From Xanthobacteraceae bacterium (GTDB lineage: Bacteria; Pseudomonadota; Alphaproteobacteria; Rhizobiales; Xanthobacteraceae), in contig JAQGJU010000094.1 of assembly GCA_028290465.1 (NCBI GenBank), positions 1 to 64,000 of the forward strand: a DNA stretch of 64,000 bases, read 5' to 3'. The first letter of the stretch is position 1; each line of letters begins with the position of its first letter. Positions 41,401 to 47,913 of this stretch are shown piece by piece. Position numbers and translations under genes: made by a program. The notes beneath the pieces are model-generated. The model was not told the DNA's origin, did not search any database, and was given only the letters and a program-made list of their open reading frames with translations.

Positions 41401-42039
41401 CTCGCCGTGATCTACCTGATGAACCGCAAGCCCGATAAAGCGCTTTCGACGCTGCGCGCCACGCGGAGCGCGGATCTCAGCAACGAACTGCGCAATCAGC
41501 GTCTGCTGATCGAAGCGCGGGCGCTGTCCGACGTCGGCCGTCATGATGTGGCGATCGAAGTCATCGCCAACATGCAAGGCTCGGAAGCCGTCCGGCTGCG
41601 GTCGGACGTGTACTGGTCGGCCCGGCGTTGGCGTGAAGCCGCCGAGCAGATCGAACTGATGCTCGGCGAGCGCTGGCGCGAATTCCCGCCGCTGGCCGAG
41701 ACCGAGCGTGCCGATATTCTGCGGGCCGCGATCGGCTATGCGCTCGGCGAGGATGCGCTGGGGCTGACGCGCTTTCGTGAAAAATACGCCGCCAAGATGA
41801 TGGAAAGTCCGGACCGCCGCTCCTTCGAAATCGTGACGGCGCCGCTCGGCACCGGCGGCGGCGACTTCCGTGACGTGGCGCGCGCCATCGCGGCCGTCAA
41901 CACGCTGGACGGATTCCTGCGCGAAATGCGCACGCGCTATCCGGCCACCGGGACCGCCGGCTCGACGCCGACGCCGCCGGCCGTGCCGGGCGCTCTCCCG
42001 CCGGGCGCCCGGGCGGCCGATCCGACCAAGGCCGGCTAG
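38440..42039 (+). CDS. Large exported TPR protein with AMIN-like N-terminal domains, unnamed
   Basis: 1199 residues from ATG 38440 (GTG 38428 is in frame). A membrane or signal segment lies at about 28-52 (AWLLVAAVAVGLTIALSAGARA). Two similar beta-rich domains follow, one near 60-155 (GGYARLVFHLAEDVESTVRTSGSIIVITFKRPVDVAVERL) and one near 390-490 (GRHGDNLRVTFPFRTPTPMAVFRRSDTLWLVFDTPERIDL). Their pattern recalls AMIN-type peptidoglycan-binding domains (an inference). An Ala/Pro linker (310-385) separates them. From about 620 on the sequence is helical TPR-like repeats (IDLAKFYLARDMYPEAKGVLNVVI, LWRAFAYARQGRWSEARDTF). It lies between motE and fliP. Function unknown; an envelope role near the flagellum is suggested. 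Confidence 0.8.
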   Translation: MALRSVSSNSVRGAARAEPRLDWYALIRAWLLVAAVAVGLTIALSAGARAQIPASAVKGEATVNTKGGYARLVFHLAEDVESTVRTSGSIIVITFKRPVDVAVERLNTVAPGYISAARRDPDGTGIRLALAQKVTVNTIAAGERLFVDLLPESWAGLPPGLPAEVVEELARRAREAERKNRQQELLARQRKQVPIRVRVASQPTFTRYVFELPGLTGVSADRNKDKLSLLFDAVMKFDLADAQAALPPSVATISSETEQETTVVKFGFIGKVDVRTFREDSNYVVDVGTPDGQEVKSETSVRPEDIAMLARRTPTPPTVAAPATVPAKVEAAKPAAPAAAAVAAAPAAAPQAAVPSVAAPPAATSPAATPPAAEPAKQPAAPAATAMPSAGQTGLVVETGRHGDNLRVTFPFRTPTPMAVFRRSDTLWLVFDTPERIDLAALQAEQSRTVRAAEVTELPGAKVVRLKLERPRLASLTAEGASWLVTIGDSVAEPPKPLAVSRNLNGARANLSISFDEPQKMHRVTDPDIGDTLLVVTALGPPRGFLKPQDFVELRALASTHGVAIQPLADDLTMELAPDKIILGRPNGLSLSSIGVGGRRNNSFRPLMFDPQIWGTDRTALFPEQQAKLAAAAAQAPENKRAVARIDLAKFYLARDMYPEAKGVLNVVIGDTSPNAAEDVSALVLRGVASILMDRPEEGLKDLSNPLIGNQYDAPLWRAFAYARQGRWSEARDTFKGVEASMGALPVELQRKALIEALRASIEVRDFAGAGRRLNEFELVGTPRELEPAVAVLTGRVAEGLGKTEDALNAFHTAADSWDRRAAAQGQLRELTLRFTNGDIKRPELITDLETLTTVWRGDETEVEALALLAKLYTQDGSYRNAFNVMRTALMAHPNSDMTRRIHDEAALTFDSLFLAGKGDSMPAIDALALFYDFRELTPIGRRGDEMIRRLSDRLVSVDLLDQASELLQHQVDHRLQGAARAQVATRLAVIYLMNRKPDKALSTLRATRSADLSNELRNQRLLIEARALSDVGRHDVAIEVIANMQGSEAVRLRSDVYWSARRWREAAEQIELMLGERWREFPPLAETERADILRAAIGYALGEDALGLTRFREKYAAKMMESPDRRSFEIVTAPLGTGGGDFRDVARAIAAVNTLDGFLREMRTRYPATGTAGSTPTPPAVPGALPPGARAADPTKAG

Positions 42040-42103
42040 GGTAGAAAATGGTAGGTTTTCGCGCGCCCTAATCGCGTCGTAAATCGCGCCTGGAGGTACA
42101 AAG

Positions 42104-42868
42104 TTACCCGCTGTAGCTCTGTACCAGGCTACCGGCGACCAGATTCCATCCGTCGACCAGCACGAAAAAGATCAGCTTGAACGGCAGCGAAACCACGACG
42201 GGCGGCAGCATCATCATGCCCATCGACATCAGCACCGACGCGACCACGAGGTCGATGATCAGGAACGGCAGAAACAGCAGGAAGCCGATTTCGAAGGCGC
42301 GCTTCAATTCCGAGATCATGAAGGCCGGAATCAGAATGCGCAGCGACATCTGCTCGGGGCTGGCCGGCGCCGCTTCGCCGGACAGGTCGCTGAACAGTTT
42401 CAGATCCTTTTCACGCACGTTCTTCTGCATGAAACCGCGGAGCGGATCTACGGCGCGCTCGAAGGCCTGCTCGACGCTGATTTCGTTGTTGATCAGCGGC
42501 CGAATGCCGAGATCGTAGGACCGCTGCAGCACCGGCCCCATCACGAAAGCGGTCAGGAACAGCGCCAGCGCGATCATCACCGCGTTGGGCGGAGCGGTCG
42601 CGGTGCCGAGCGCGGTGCGCAGCAGCGACAGCACCACGACGATGCGGGTGAACGACGTCATCATGATCAGGATCGACGGCGCCAGCGACATCACGGTCAG
42701 CAGCGCGATCAATTGAATCGCGCGTTCGGTGAGGCCGGCGCCCGAGCCGAAATTGATGCTGACGTCCTGGGCGGCGGCCGGCATCGTCAGGGCCGCGAGA
42801 ACAATGACAGTGGTGCTGACCGCCTTGACCGTCAGACGCAAACGGCGCTGGCCCATGAAGCGGCTCAA
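42104..42868 (-). CDS. fliP: Flagellar export gate protein FliP
   Basis: 254 residues with a cleavable signal (LTVKAVSTTVIVLAALTMPAAAQ), as is normal for FliP. The core has IQLIALLTVMSLAPSILIMMTSFTRIVVVLSLLRTALGTATAPPNAV and ILIPAFMISELKRAFEIGFLLFLPFLIIDLVVASVLMSMGMMMLPPVVVSLPFKLIFFVLVDGW. It forms the FliP5-FliQ4-FliR1 export pore. It overlaps fliO by four bases. Confidence 0.97.
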   Translation of the reverse strand: MSRFMGQRRLRLTVKAVSTTVIVLAALTMPAAAQDVSINFGSGAGLTERAIQLIALLTVMSLAPSILIMMTSFTRIVVVLSLLRTALGTATAPPNAVMIALALFLTAFVMGPVLQRSYDLGIRPLINNEISVEQAFERAVDPLRGFMQKNVREKDLKLFSDLSGEAAPASPEQMSLRILIPAFMISELKRAFEIGFLLFLPFLIIDLVVASVLMSMGMMMLPPVVVSLPFKLIFFVLVDGWNLVAGSLVQSYSG

Positions 42869-44136
42869 CCCTTGTTCTGCGGACGGCCGAGCAGGCTGGC
42901 CATTTCCTGTTCGAGGCTGTCGTAGAAATTCGCCGGCTGCGCCGGCTTGACCTCGGCACGCGGAGCCGGCTTCGGCTCCGGCACAGGCGGGGCAGGGGTT
43001 GCGGCCGGGGTGACGGCCGCCACCGGCGCGGGAGCGCGAACCGGCTCGGCCGTGCGGCCGGCGGGCACGGGCTTATGGACTGTCGGTGCGACGGCCGGCT
43101 CGCTCACCGGCGCCGGCTCGGCCGCCAGGGCCTCGGCCATTGGCCGACGCAACGCGGCTTCCAGGCGCTGCGCCATGTCGGCGAGATTCTGGTCGTTGCT
43201 GTCCGGCGAATGGACTTCGACCGCCACGACGGCTTGCGGGCTCGGCACGCGGACCGGTTCGGGCGGGGTCGGAGCAACTGGCGGCGCCGGACGGGCCGGC
43301 TCTCGGACAGCTTCGCGGGCGGTTTCGCGGACCGGCTGCTGGCGTGCCGACAATTCCTCGGCAAGCCCGGCCAGCGTCTCGGCGCCACGCTGTTCGGACA
43401 TCCGCGGTTCGGCAATACGCGGTTCGGCAATACGTGGCTCGACATGACGCGGCTCGATATGGCGCGGCTCGACCGGTCGGGTCTCGGCGCGGCGCGGCTC
43501 CAAGGGGCGTGCTTCTGGGCGTGCTTCCGGGCGAGCCTCGAACGGACGGGGTTCTGCGCGGGGCTCGATAGACCGTTCGATCGGACGCGGTTCGCGCGCT
43601 TCGCTGACGGCCGCACGGGACGGCCGCGCCGGCGCTGGCTCCGGTTCCGGCACGGTCCAGGCCGCCGGCTCGTCGATCAAGGGCGCGCGGGCGGCGGAAC
43701 GGGGCATCGGCACCGGCGCGACAGGCGCGGGCTCCGGCTGCAGCGGCCACATCGAGCCCTCGGGCAGGGGGACCGCGCGGGGCAATGCCGGTTCGGCGGT
43801 GCCGCGACCGGCCGGAGTATCGCGCGGCGCGTCCCGCGCGCTGACGGCGCGCACGATATTCGGCTCGACCACGATGTCGGTCGGGCCGCCGATCATCAGC
43901 AGATGTTCGACATTGTCGCGGCGAATCAGCACTAGGCGGCGGCGGCTGTCGACCGCGGTCGCATCGATCACGGCCAGGCGCGGCTGGCGCCCGCGCAATG
44001 CGCTCGATCCCAGCCGGTCGCCTCCGAAGCGTCGCACCGCCCAGGCGGTACCGCCGATCAGGCCGAGGACGACCAGAAAGGCGATGAAGAAACGCACAGC
44101 CAGCGGCACGTCCGCGCCGAACAGGGTCTCGAACAT
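42865..44136 (-). CDS. fliO: FliO-type export assembly protein with long repetitive tail
   Basis: 423 residues from ATG 44136 (GGAG six bases upstream). FliO assists FliP assembly. One membrane helix (VPLAVRFFIAFLVVLGLIGGTAWAVRRFG) and a short cytoplasmic FliO domain (RQPRLAVIDATAVDSRRRLVLIRRDNVEHLLMIGGPTDIVVEPNI) make up the first 100 residues. The other 300 are Pro/Glu/Arg-rich with a run of pentapeptides such as EPRHI, EPRHV, EPRIA. The tail is disordered in prediction by eye. It ends in a conserved-looking NFYDSLEQEMASLLGRP. Confidence 0.82.
   Translation of the reverse strand: MFETLFGADVPLAVRFFIAFLVVLGLIGGTAWAVRRFGGDRLGSSALRGRQPRLAVIDATAVDSRRRLVLIRRDNVEHLLMIGGPTDIVVEPNIVRAVSARDAPRDTPAGRGTAEPALPRAVPLPEGSMWPLQPEPAPVAPVPMPRSAARAPLIDEPAAWTVPEPEPAPARPSRAAVSEAREPRPIERSIEPRAEPRPFEARPEARPEARPLEPRRAETRPVEPRHIEPRHVEPRIAEPRIAEPRMSEQRGAETLAGLAEELSARQQPVRETAREAVREPARPAPPVAPTPPEPVRVPSPQAVVAVEVHSPDSNDQNLADMAQRLEAALRRPMAEALAAEPAPVSEPAVAPTVHKPVPAGRTAEPVRAPAPVAAVTPAATPAPPVPEPKPAPRAEVKPAQPANFYDSLEQEMASLLGRPQNKG
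43391..43565. repeat. 15-bp-period repeats within fliO
   Basis: Imperfect tandem units of 15 bases, clearest around GCGGTTCGGCAATAC repeated twice, encode pentapeptides of the type EPRxx in the FliO tail. The number of units may vary between strains. Confidence 0.75.
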
Positions 44137-44177
44137 CGCTCTCTCCGCGGCAGGCATCGGGGGCTCGAGCCTCCCGA

Positions 44178-44341
44178 ATGGTTAACGTCTGCGGCAATAT
44201 TTGCCGCCTGCAATCCTAACAAATAATTAACATCGGCGCTGGTCGCGCGGCCGAATGCGCGCCAGGGCACCATTTGCATGGTAAACGGCGGATTAATGGC
44301 AGGGGGCGCATTTCCGGCCAAATTAACCACCCGTTAACCAT
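44178..44341. promoter_or_regulatory. CtrA-type boxes between fliO and flgB
   Basis: A perfect full box TTAA-N7-TTAAC at 44323-44338, with the half-site CGTTAACCAT at 44332-44341. A second box CTAA-N7-TTAAC lies at 44216-44231 and an inverted half-site (ATGGTTAACG) at 44178-44187. The boxes sit between the divergent fliO-fliP and flgB-to-cckA operons, 65 bases or more from the flgB ATG. Confidence 0.7.
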
Positions 44342-44405
44342 ACACCCGGCAAAGTCTGCCCATCGCGGCCTCCGGCATCTGCCGGTCCGGTCCCGGGAGA
44401 CGGCC

Positions 44406-44804
44406 ATGGGTATCAACGATATTCCGATCCTTTCCGCGCTGCGCACCAAGATGCATTGGGGGCAGGAGCGTCAGCGCGTGCTGGCGGAAAACATCGCCAA
44501 CGCCGACTCACCGAACTTCCGTCCGCGCGACCTGACGCCGATCAAGCCGAACCAGATGGCGGTCGCCCAGACTCCGAGGGTGGCGCTGGCCCGCACCGAC
44601 GGCGCTCATATCGCGGGCGCCCTGTCGGGCGACCAGTTCTCGTCCAACCAGCGCGGCGGCTACGAAATTCGGCCCGCCGGCAACGCGGTGCAGCTCGAAG
44701 ACGAAATGATGAAGGTCGCCGCGACCCAGCAGGACTATCAGGCCGCGACGTCGCTCTACAGCCGCAGCCTCGGCCTGATGAAGACCGCGATCGGCCGGCG
44801 CTGA
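44406..44804 (+). CDS. flgB: Proximal rod protein FlgB
   Basis: 132 residues from ATG 44406 (GGGAG six bases upstream). MGINDIPILSALRTKMHWGQERQRVLAENIANADSPNFRPRDL and the closing LEDEMMKVAATQQDYQAATSLYSRSLGLMKTAIGRR are FlgB signatures. It starts the operon flgB-flgC-fliE-fliQ-fliR-flhB-cckA. Confidence 0.95.
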   Translation: MGINDIPILSALRTKMHWGQERQRVLAENIANADSPNFRPRDLTPIKPNQMAVAQTPRVALARTDGAHIAGALSGDQFSSNQRGGYEIRPAGNAVQLEDEMMKVAATQQDYQAATSLYSRSLGLMKTAIGRR

Positions 44805-44847
44805 AGCTTAACGCGCCCGGTCATCCGGGCGGCACGGAGAACGGGCC

Positions 44848-45258
44848 ATGGATTTCACCAAGTCGCTGGACATCGCCGCGTCCGGCATGCGTGCCCAGGG
44901 CGGCCGCATGCGGGTCATTTCGGAAAACATCGCCAACGCCGATTCGACGGCGACGCGTCCCAACGGCGATCCCTATCGCCGCCGCATTCCGACCTTCCGC
45001 AGCGAGATGGACCGCGCGCTCGACGCCAAGGTGGTCACGCTCGGCCGCGTGGCCCCCGACAGAAGCGACTTCAAGCTCAAATACGAACCCAATCATCCGG
45101 CCGCCAACCCCGACGGCTACGTCAAATATCCGAACGTCAACACGATGGTCGAAATGACCGACATGAAAGAGGCGCAGCGTTCCTACGAGGCCAACCTCAA
45201 CGTCATCAGCGCCACGCGCCGGATGATCGCACGCACCCTCGATCTGCTGAAATCCTGA
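44848..45258 (+). CDS. flgC: Proximal rod protein FlgC
   Basis: 136 residues: MDFTKSLDIAASGMRAQGGRMRVISENIANADSTATRPNGDPYRRRIPTF at the start, YVKYPNVNTMVEMTDMKEAQRSYEANLNVISATRRMIARTLDLLKS at the end. A complete and typical FlgC. Confidence 0.96.
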   Translation: MDFTKSLDIAASGMRAQGGRMRVISENIANADSTATRPNGDPYRRRIPTFRSEMDRALDAKVVTLGRVAPDRSDFKLKYEPNHPAANPDGYVKYPNVNTMVEMTDMKEAQRSYEANLNVISATRRMIARTLDLLKS

Positions 45259-45274
45259 CCGGAAAGGCTAGAAG

Positions 45275-45616
45275 ATGTCATCCCCGATCGCGGCCGCCCG
45301 AGCCTACGCCAACCTCGCGCGCATCACCGATCCGAACGCCGGAGCCGGTGGGGCGCTCGGCGGCGCAATCGGTGGCCTCACCGGCACCAAACCATCCGGT
45401 CCGGACTTTAGCTCCGTCCTCAAGGAGGCCATGGGATCGGTGGTCGATGCCGGCCGCAAGTCGGATGCGCAGTCGCAGGCGCTGGCCGGCGGCAAGGCCA
45501 ATCTGATCGATGTGGCAACGGCGGTGGCCGAAACCGAAGTCGCGATCGAGACCATGGTGTCGGTGCGCGACAAGGTGATCCAGGCCTACGAAGAAATCAT
45601 GCGGATGCAGATCTAA
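45275..45616 (+). CDS. fliE: Flagellar hook-basal body protein FliE
   Basis: 113 residues. FliE joins the MS ring to the rod. A Gly/Ala-rich N-terminal half is followed by the family helix SVVDAGRKSDAQSQALAGGKANLIDVATAVAETEVAIETMVSVRDKVIQAYEEIMRMQI. It lies 16 bases after flgC. Confidence 0.94.
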   Translation: MSSPIAAARAYANLARITDPNAGAGGALGGAIGGLTGTKPSGPDFSSVLKEAMGSVVDAGRKSDAQSQALAGGKANLIDVATAVAETEVAIETMVSVRDKVIQAYEEIMRMQI

Positions 45617-45701
45617 GGCCGAGAGGTTTCGGCTAGGTGCTGCTTGATAAACACCGACACCCCCACCGGCTGCATGCCGCCAGAACCCTTTAGGAAACGT
45701 C

Positions 45702-45965
45702 ATGACCGGTGCGGAAGTTATGGATATTGCGCGCGACTCCATCACCACGCTGGTGCTGGTGTCGGCGCCGCTGATGGTCGTCGGCCTGGTGGTCGGCGTG
45801 ATCATCTCGCTGTTCCAGGCACTGACCCAGATCCAGGAAATGACGCTGGTGTTCGTGCCGAAAATCATGGCCATCTTCATCACCATGATGCTGGCGTTGC
45901 CGTTCATGGCCGATCTGCTGCAAAGTTACATGGCACGAGTCGCGGCCCGAATAATTTCAGGGTAG
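45702..45965 (+). CDS. fliQ: Flagellar export gate protein FliQ
   Basis: 87 residues with two membrane helices (ITTLVLVSAPLMVVGLVVGVIISLFQALTQIQEMTLVFVPKIMAIFITMMLALPFMADLLQ). This is the complete FliQ hairpin of the export pore. Confidence 0.96.
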   Translation: MTGAEVMDIARDSITTLVLVSAPLMVVGLVVGVIISLFQALTQIQEMTLVFVPKIMAIFITMMLALPFMADLLQSYMARVAARIISG

Positions 45966-46043
45966 TGATGCGTTTGTCGCATTTTCTACGGCGAACCGGT
46001 TCCCACTTCGCCGGAAAATGCTCCGGGAGGACAGGAACGGGCG

Positions 46044-46814
46044 ATGCGGATCGACGTCTCGTTCCTGCCGGCGCTCGCCACCGCGTTCCTGCTGATCTTC
46101 GCGCGGGCCGGTACCATGCTGATGCTGTTGCCGGGCCTCGGCGAAATGAGCGTGCCGATGCGGCTGCGACTCACCATCGCGCTCATTCTCGCCGCCGTGC
46201 TGTTGCCGTTGCATCGCAACGAATTCCAGATCGATCTGCGCTCGATCGGCCCGATCCTGGTGCTGCTGGCGACCGAGATGCTGGTCGGCGCCGTGCTCGG
46301 CATGACGGCCAGGATGACCATTTCGGCGTTGCAGGTCGCCGGCTCGGTCGTCGCCCAGCAACTCGGCTTTGGCTTCGTCATGGCGATCGATCCGACACAG
46401 GGCCAGCAGGGCGTGCTGGTCGGCAACTTTCTCACGCTGCTCGGCGTCACGCTGATCTTCGCCACCGACATGCACCATCTGGTGATTGCGGCGCTGCACG
46501 ACAGCTACACGCTGTTCCGGCCGGGCGAGGTTCCGGGCACCGGCGACATGGCCGAACTGATGACGCGCTCGTTCGCCATGGCGTTTCGCATCGGCATTCA
46601 ACTATCGGCGCCGTTCCTGGTGTTCGGTCTGGTGTTCAATGTCGGTCTCGGCATCCTGTCGCGTCTGATGCCGCAGATGCAGGTGTTCTTCGTCGGCATG
46701 CCGCTGTCCATCATGATCGGCCTTGTCCTGCTGTTGCTGGTCATCGGCGCCATGATGGGGACCTTCCTCGGATATCTGGAAAACGTGCTGCGCGAACTCG
46801 CGCCGCACGTATGA
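46044..46814 (+). CDS. fliR: Flagellar export gate protein FliR
   Basis: 256 residues with six or so hydrophobic helices, including LPALATAFLLIFARAGTMLMLLPGLGEMSVPMRLRLTIALILAAVLLP and IGIQLSAPFLVFGLVFNVGLGILSRLMPQMQVFFVGMPLSIMIGLVLLLL. It is the single FliR subunit of the pore and is followed 12 bases later by flhB. Confidence 0.96.
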   Translation: MRIDVSFLPALATAFLLIFARAGTMLMLLPGLGEMSVPMRLRLTIALILAAVLLPLHRNEFQIDLRSIGPILVLLATEMLVGAVLGMTARMTISALQVAGSVVAQQLGFGFVMAIDPTQGQQGVLVGNFLTLLGVTLIFATDMHHLVIAALHDSYTLFRPGEVPGTGDMAELMTRSFAMAFRIGIQLSAPFLVFGLVFNVGLGILSRLMPQMQVFFVGMPLSIMIGLVLLLLVIGAMMGTFLGYLENVLRELAPHV

Positions 46815-46826
46815 GGAGGGCCATCG

Positions 46827-47888
46827 GTGGCTGAAGACGACACAGAAAAAACAGAAGACCCCAGTCAAAAAAAGCTCGACCAAGCGCTGGAGCAGGGCGA
46901 CGTCGTCAAGAGCCAGGAGGTCAACACCTGGTTCATGCTGGCGGCCTCGACGCTGGCGCTGATGTCGTTCTCGGGCTCGCTGAGCCATGGCCTGAGCACC
47001 ACCATGCGAGGGCTGATCGCCAATTCCTATTCGATCGCGGTGGACGGCCACGCCCTGGTCGAACTGTTTCGCAAAATCATGGTGGAGGTCGGCGGCGCCT
47101 GCGCGATGTCGTTCCTGGTGTTCGTGATCGCGGCCGTCGCCGGCAACATGCTGCAGCATCGGCTGGTCTGGTCGACCGAAGGATTGATGCCGAAATTCAG
47201 CAAGATCTCGCCGATGGCCGGCTTCAAGCGGATGTTCGGCACGCAGGCCTGGGTCAATTTCGGCAAGGGCCTGATCAAGCTCGTGCTGATCGGCACCGTG
47301 TTGAGCATGTTGATGTGGCCGCGACGCACCGAGATGGAAAGCCTGATCTCGACCGATCCGGTCGTGCTGCTGCCCTATACGCGCTCGCTGTCGCTGAGCA
47401 TGTTCGGCTACGTCGTCGCCATCATGGCGGTCATCGCGGCCGCCGACTACCTATTCATGTACATGACGTGGATGCAGCGCCAGCGGATGTCGCTGCAGGA
47501 GCTCAAGGAAGAATATAAGCAGTCTGAAGGCGATCCGATCGTCAAAGGCAAGATCCGGCAGTTGCGTCAGCAGCGCGCCCGCCAGCGCATGATGCAGGAC
47601 GTGCCCAAAGCCTCGGTGATCATCACCAACCCGACGCACTATGCGATCGCGCTGCAATACGATCAGGGCATGGGCGCCCCGATCTGCGTCGCCAAGGGCA
47701 TGGACAATATCGCGCTCAAGATCCGCGAGATCGCCGGCAAGCACGACATTCCGATCATGGAAAACCCGCCGCTCGCCCGGGCGCTGCACGCCACGGTCGA
47801 TGTCGGCCAGGAAATACCGCCCGACCACTACAAGGCGGTGGCCGAGATCATCGGAATCGTCATGAAGCTGCGCCGGGGTCGCCGGTAA
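46827..47888 (+). CDS. flhB: Flagellar export switch protein FlhB
   Basis: 353 residues from GTG 46827 (GAGGAGGG upstream). The N-terminal signature AEDDTEKTEDPSQKKLDQALEQGDVVKSQEV leads into four membrane helices. The cytoplasmic domain carries the self-cleavage site N268-P269-T270-H271-Y272. Cleavage there switches export from hook to filament substrates. The gene ends MKLRRGRR-stop, and this 26-base end is repeated in tandem before cckA. Confidence 0.96.
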   Translation: MAEDDTEKTEDPSQKKLDQALEQGDVVKSQEVNTWFMLAASTLALMSFSGSLSHGLSTTMRGLIANSYSIAVDGHALVELFRKIMVEVGGACAMSFLVFVIAAVAGNMLQHRLVWSTEGLMPKFSKISPMAGFKRMFGTQAWVNFGKGLIKLVLIGTVLSMLMWPRRTEMESLISTDPVVLLPYTRSLSLSMFGYVVAIMAVIAAADYLFMYMTWMQRQRMSLQELKEEYKQSEGDPIVKGKIRQLRQQRARQRMMQDVPKASVIITNPTHYAIALQYDQGMGAPICVAKGMDNIALKIREIAGKHDIPIMENPPLARALHATVDVGQEIPPDHYKAVAEIIGIVMKLRRGRR

Positions 47889-47913
47889 TGAAGCTGCGCC
47901 GGGGTCGCCGGTA
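47862..47913. repeat. Tandem 26-bp duplication at the flhB-cckA junction, with a mini-ORF
   Basis: Two exact copies, 47862-47887 and 47888-47913. The second copy forms an 8-codon frame MKLRRGRR (47888-47914). Its ATG overlaps the flhB stop (TAATG) and its own stop overlaps the cckA ATG in the same way. Confidence 0.9.

Noticed and set aside
43391-43565. CRISPR-like repeats
   Set aside because: The 15-bp units are contiguous, imperfect and in frame within fliO, with no spacers.
44263-44276. Sigma-54-like GGGCACCATTTGC before flgB
   Set aside because: GG to GC spacing is nine, not ten, bases, and a perfect CtrA-type box lies closer to the gene.
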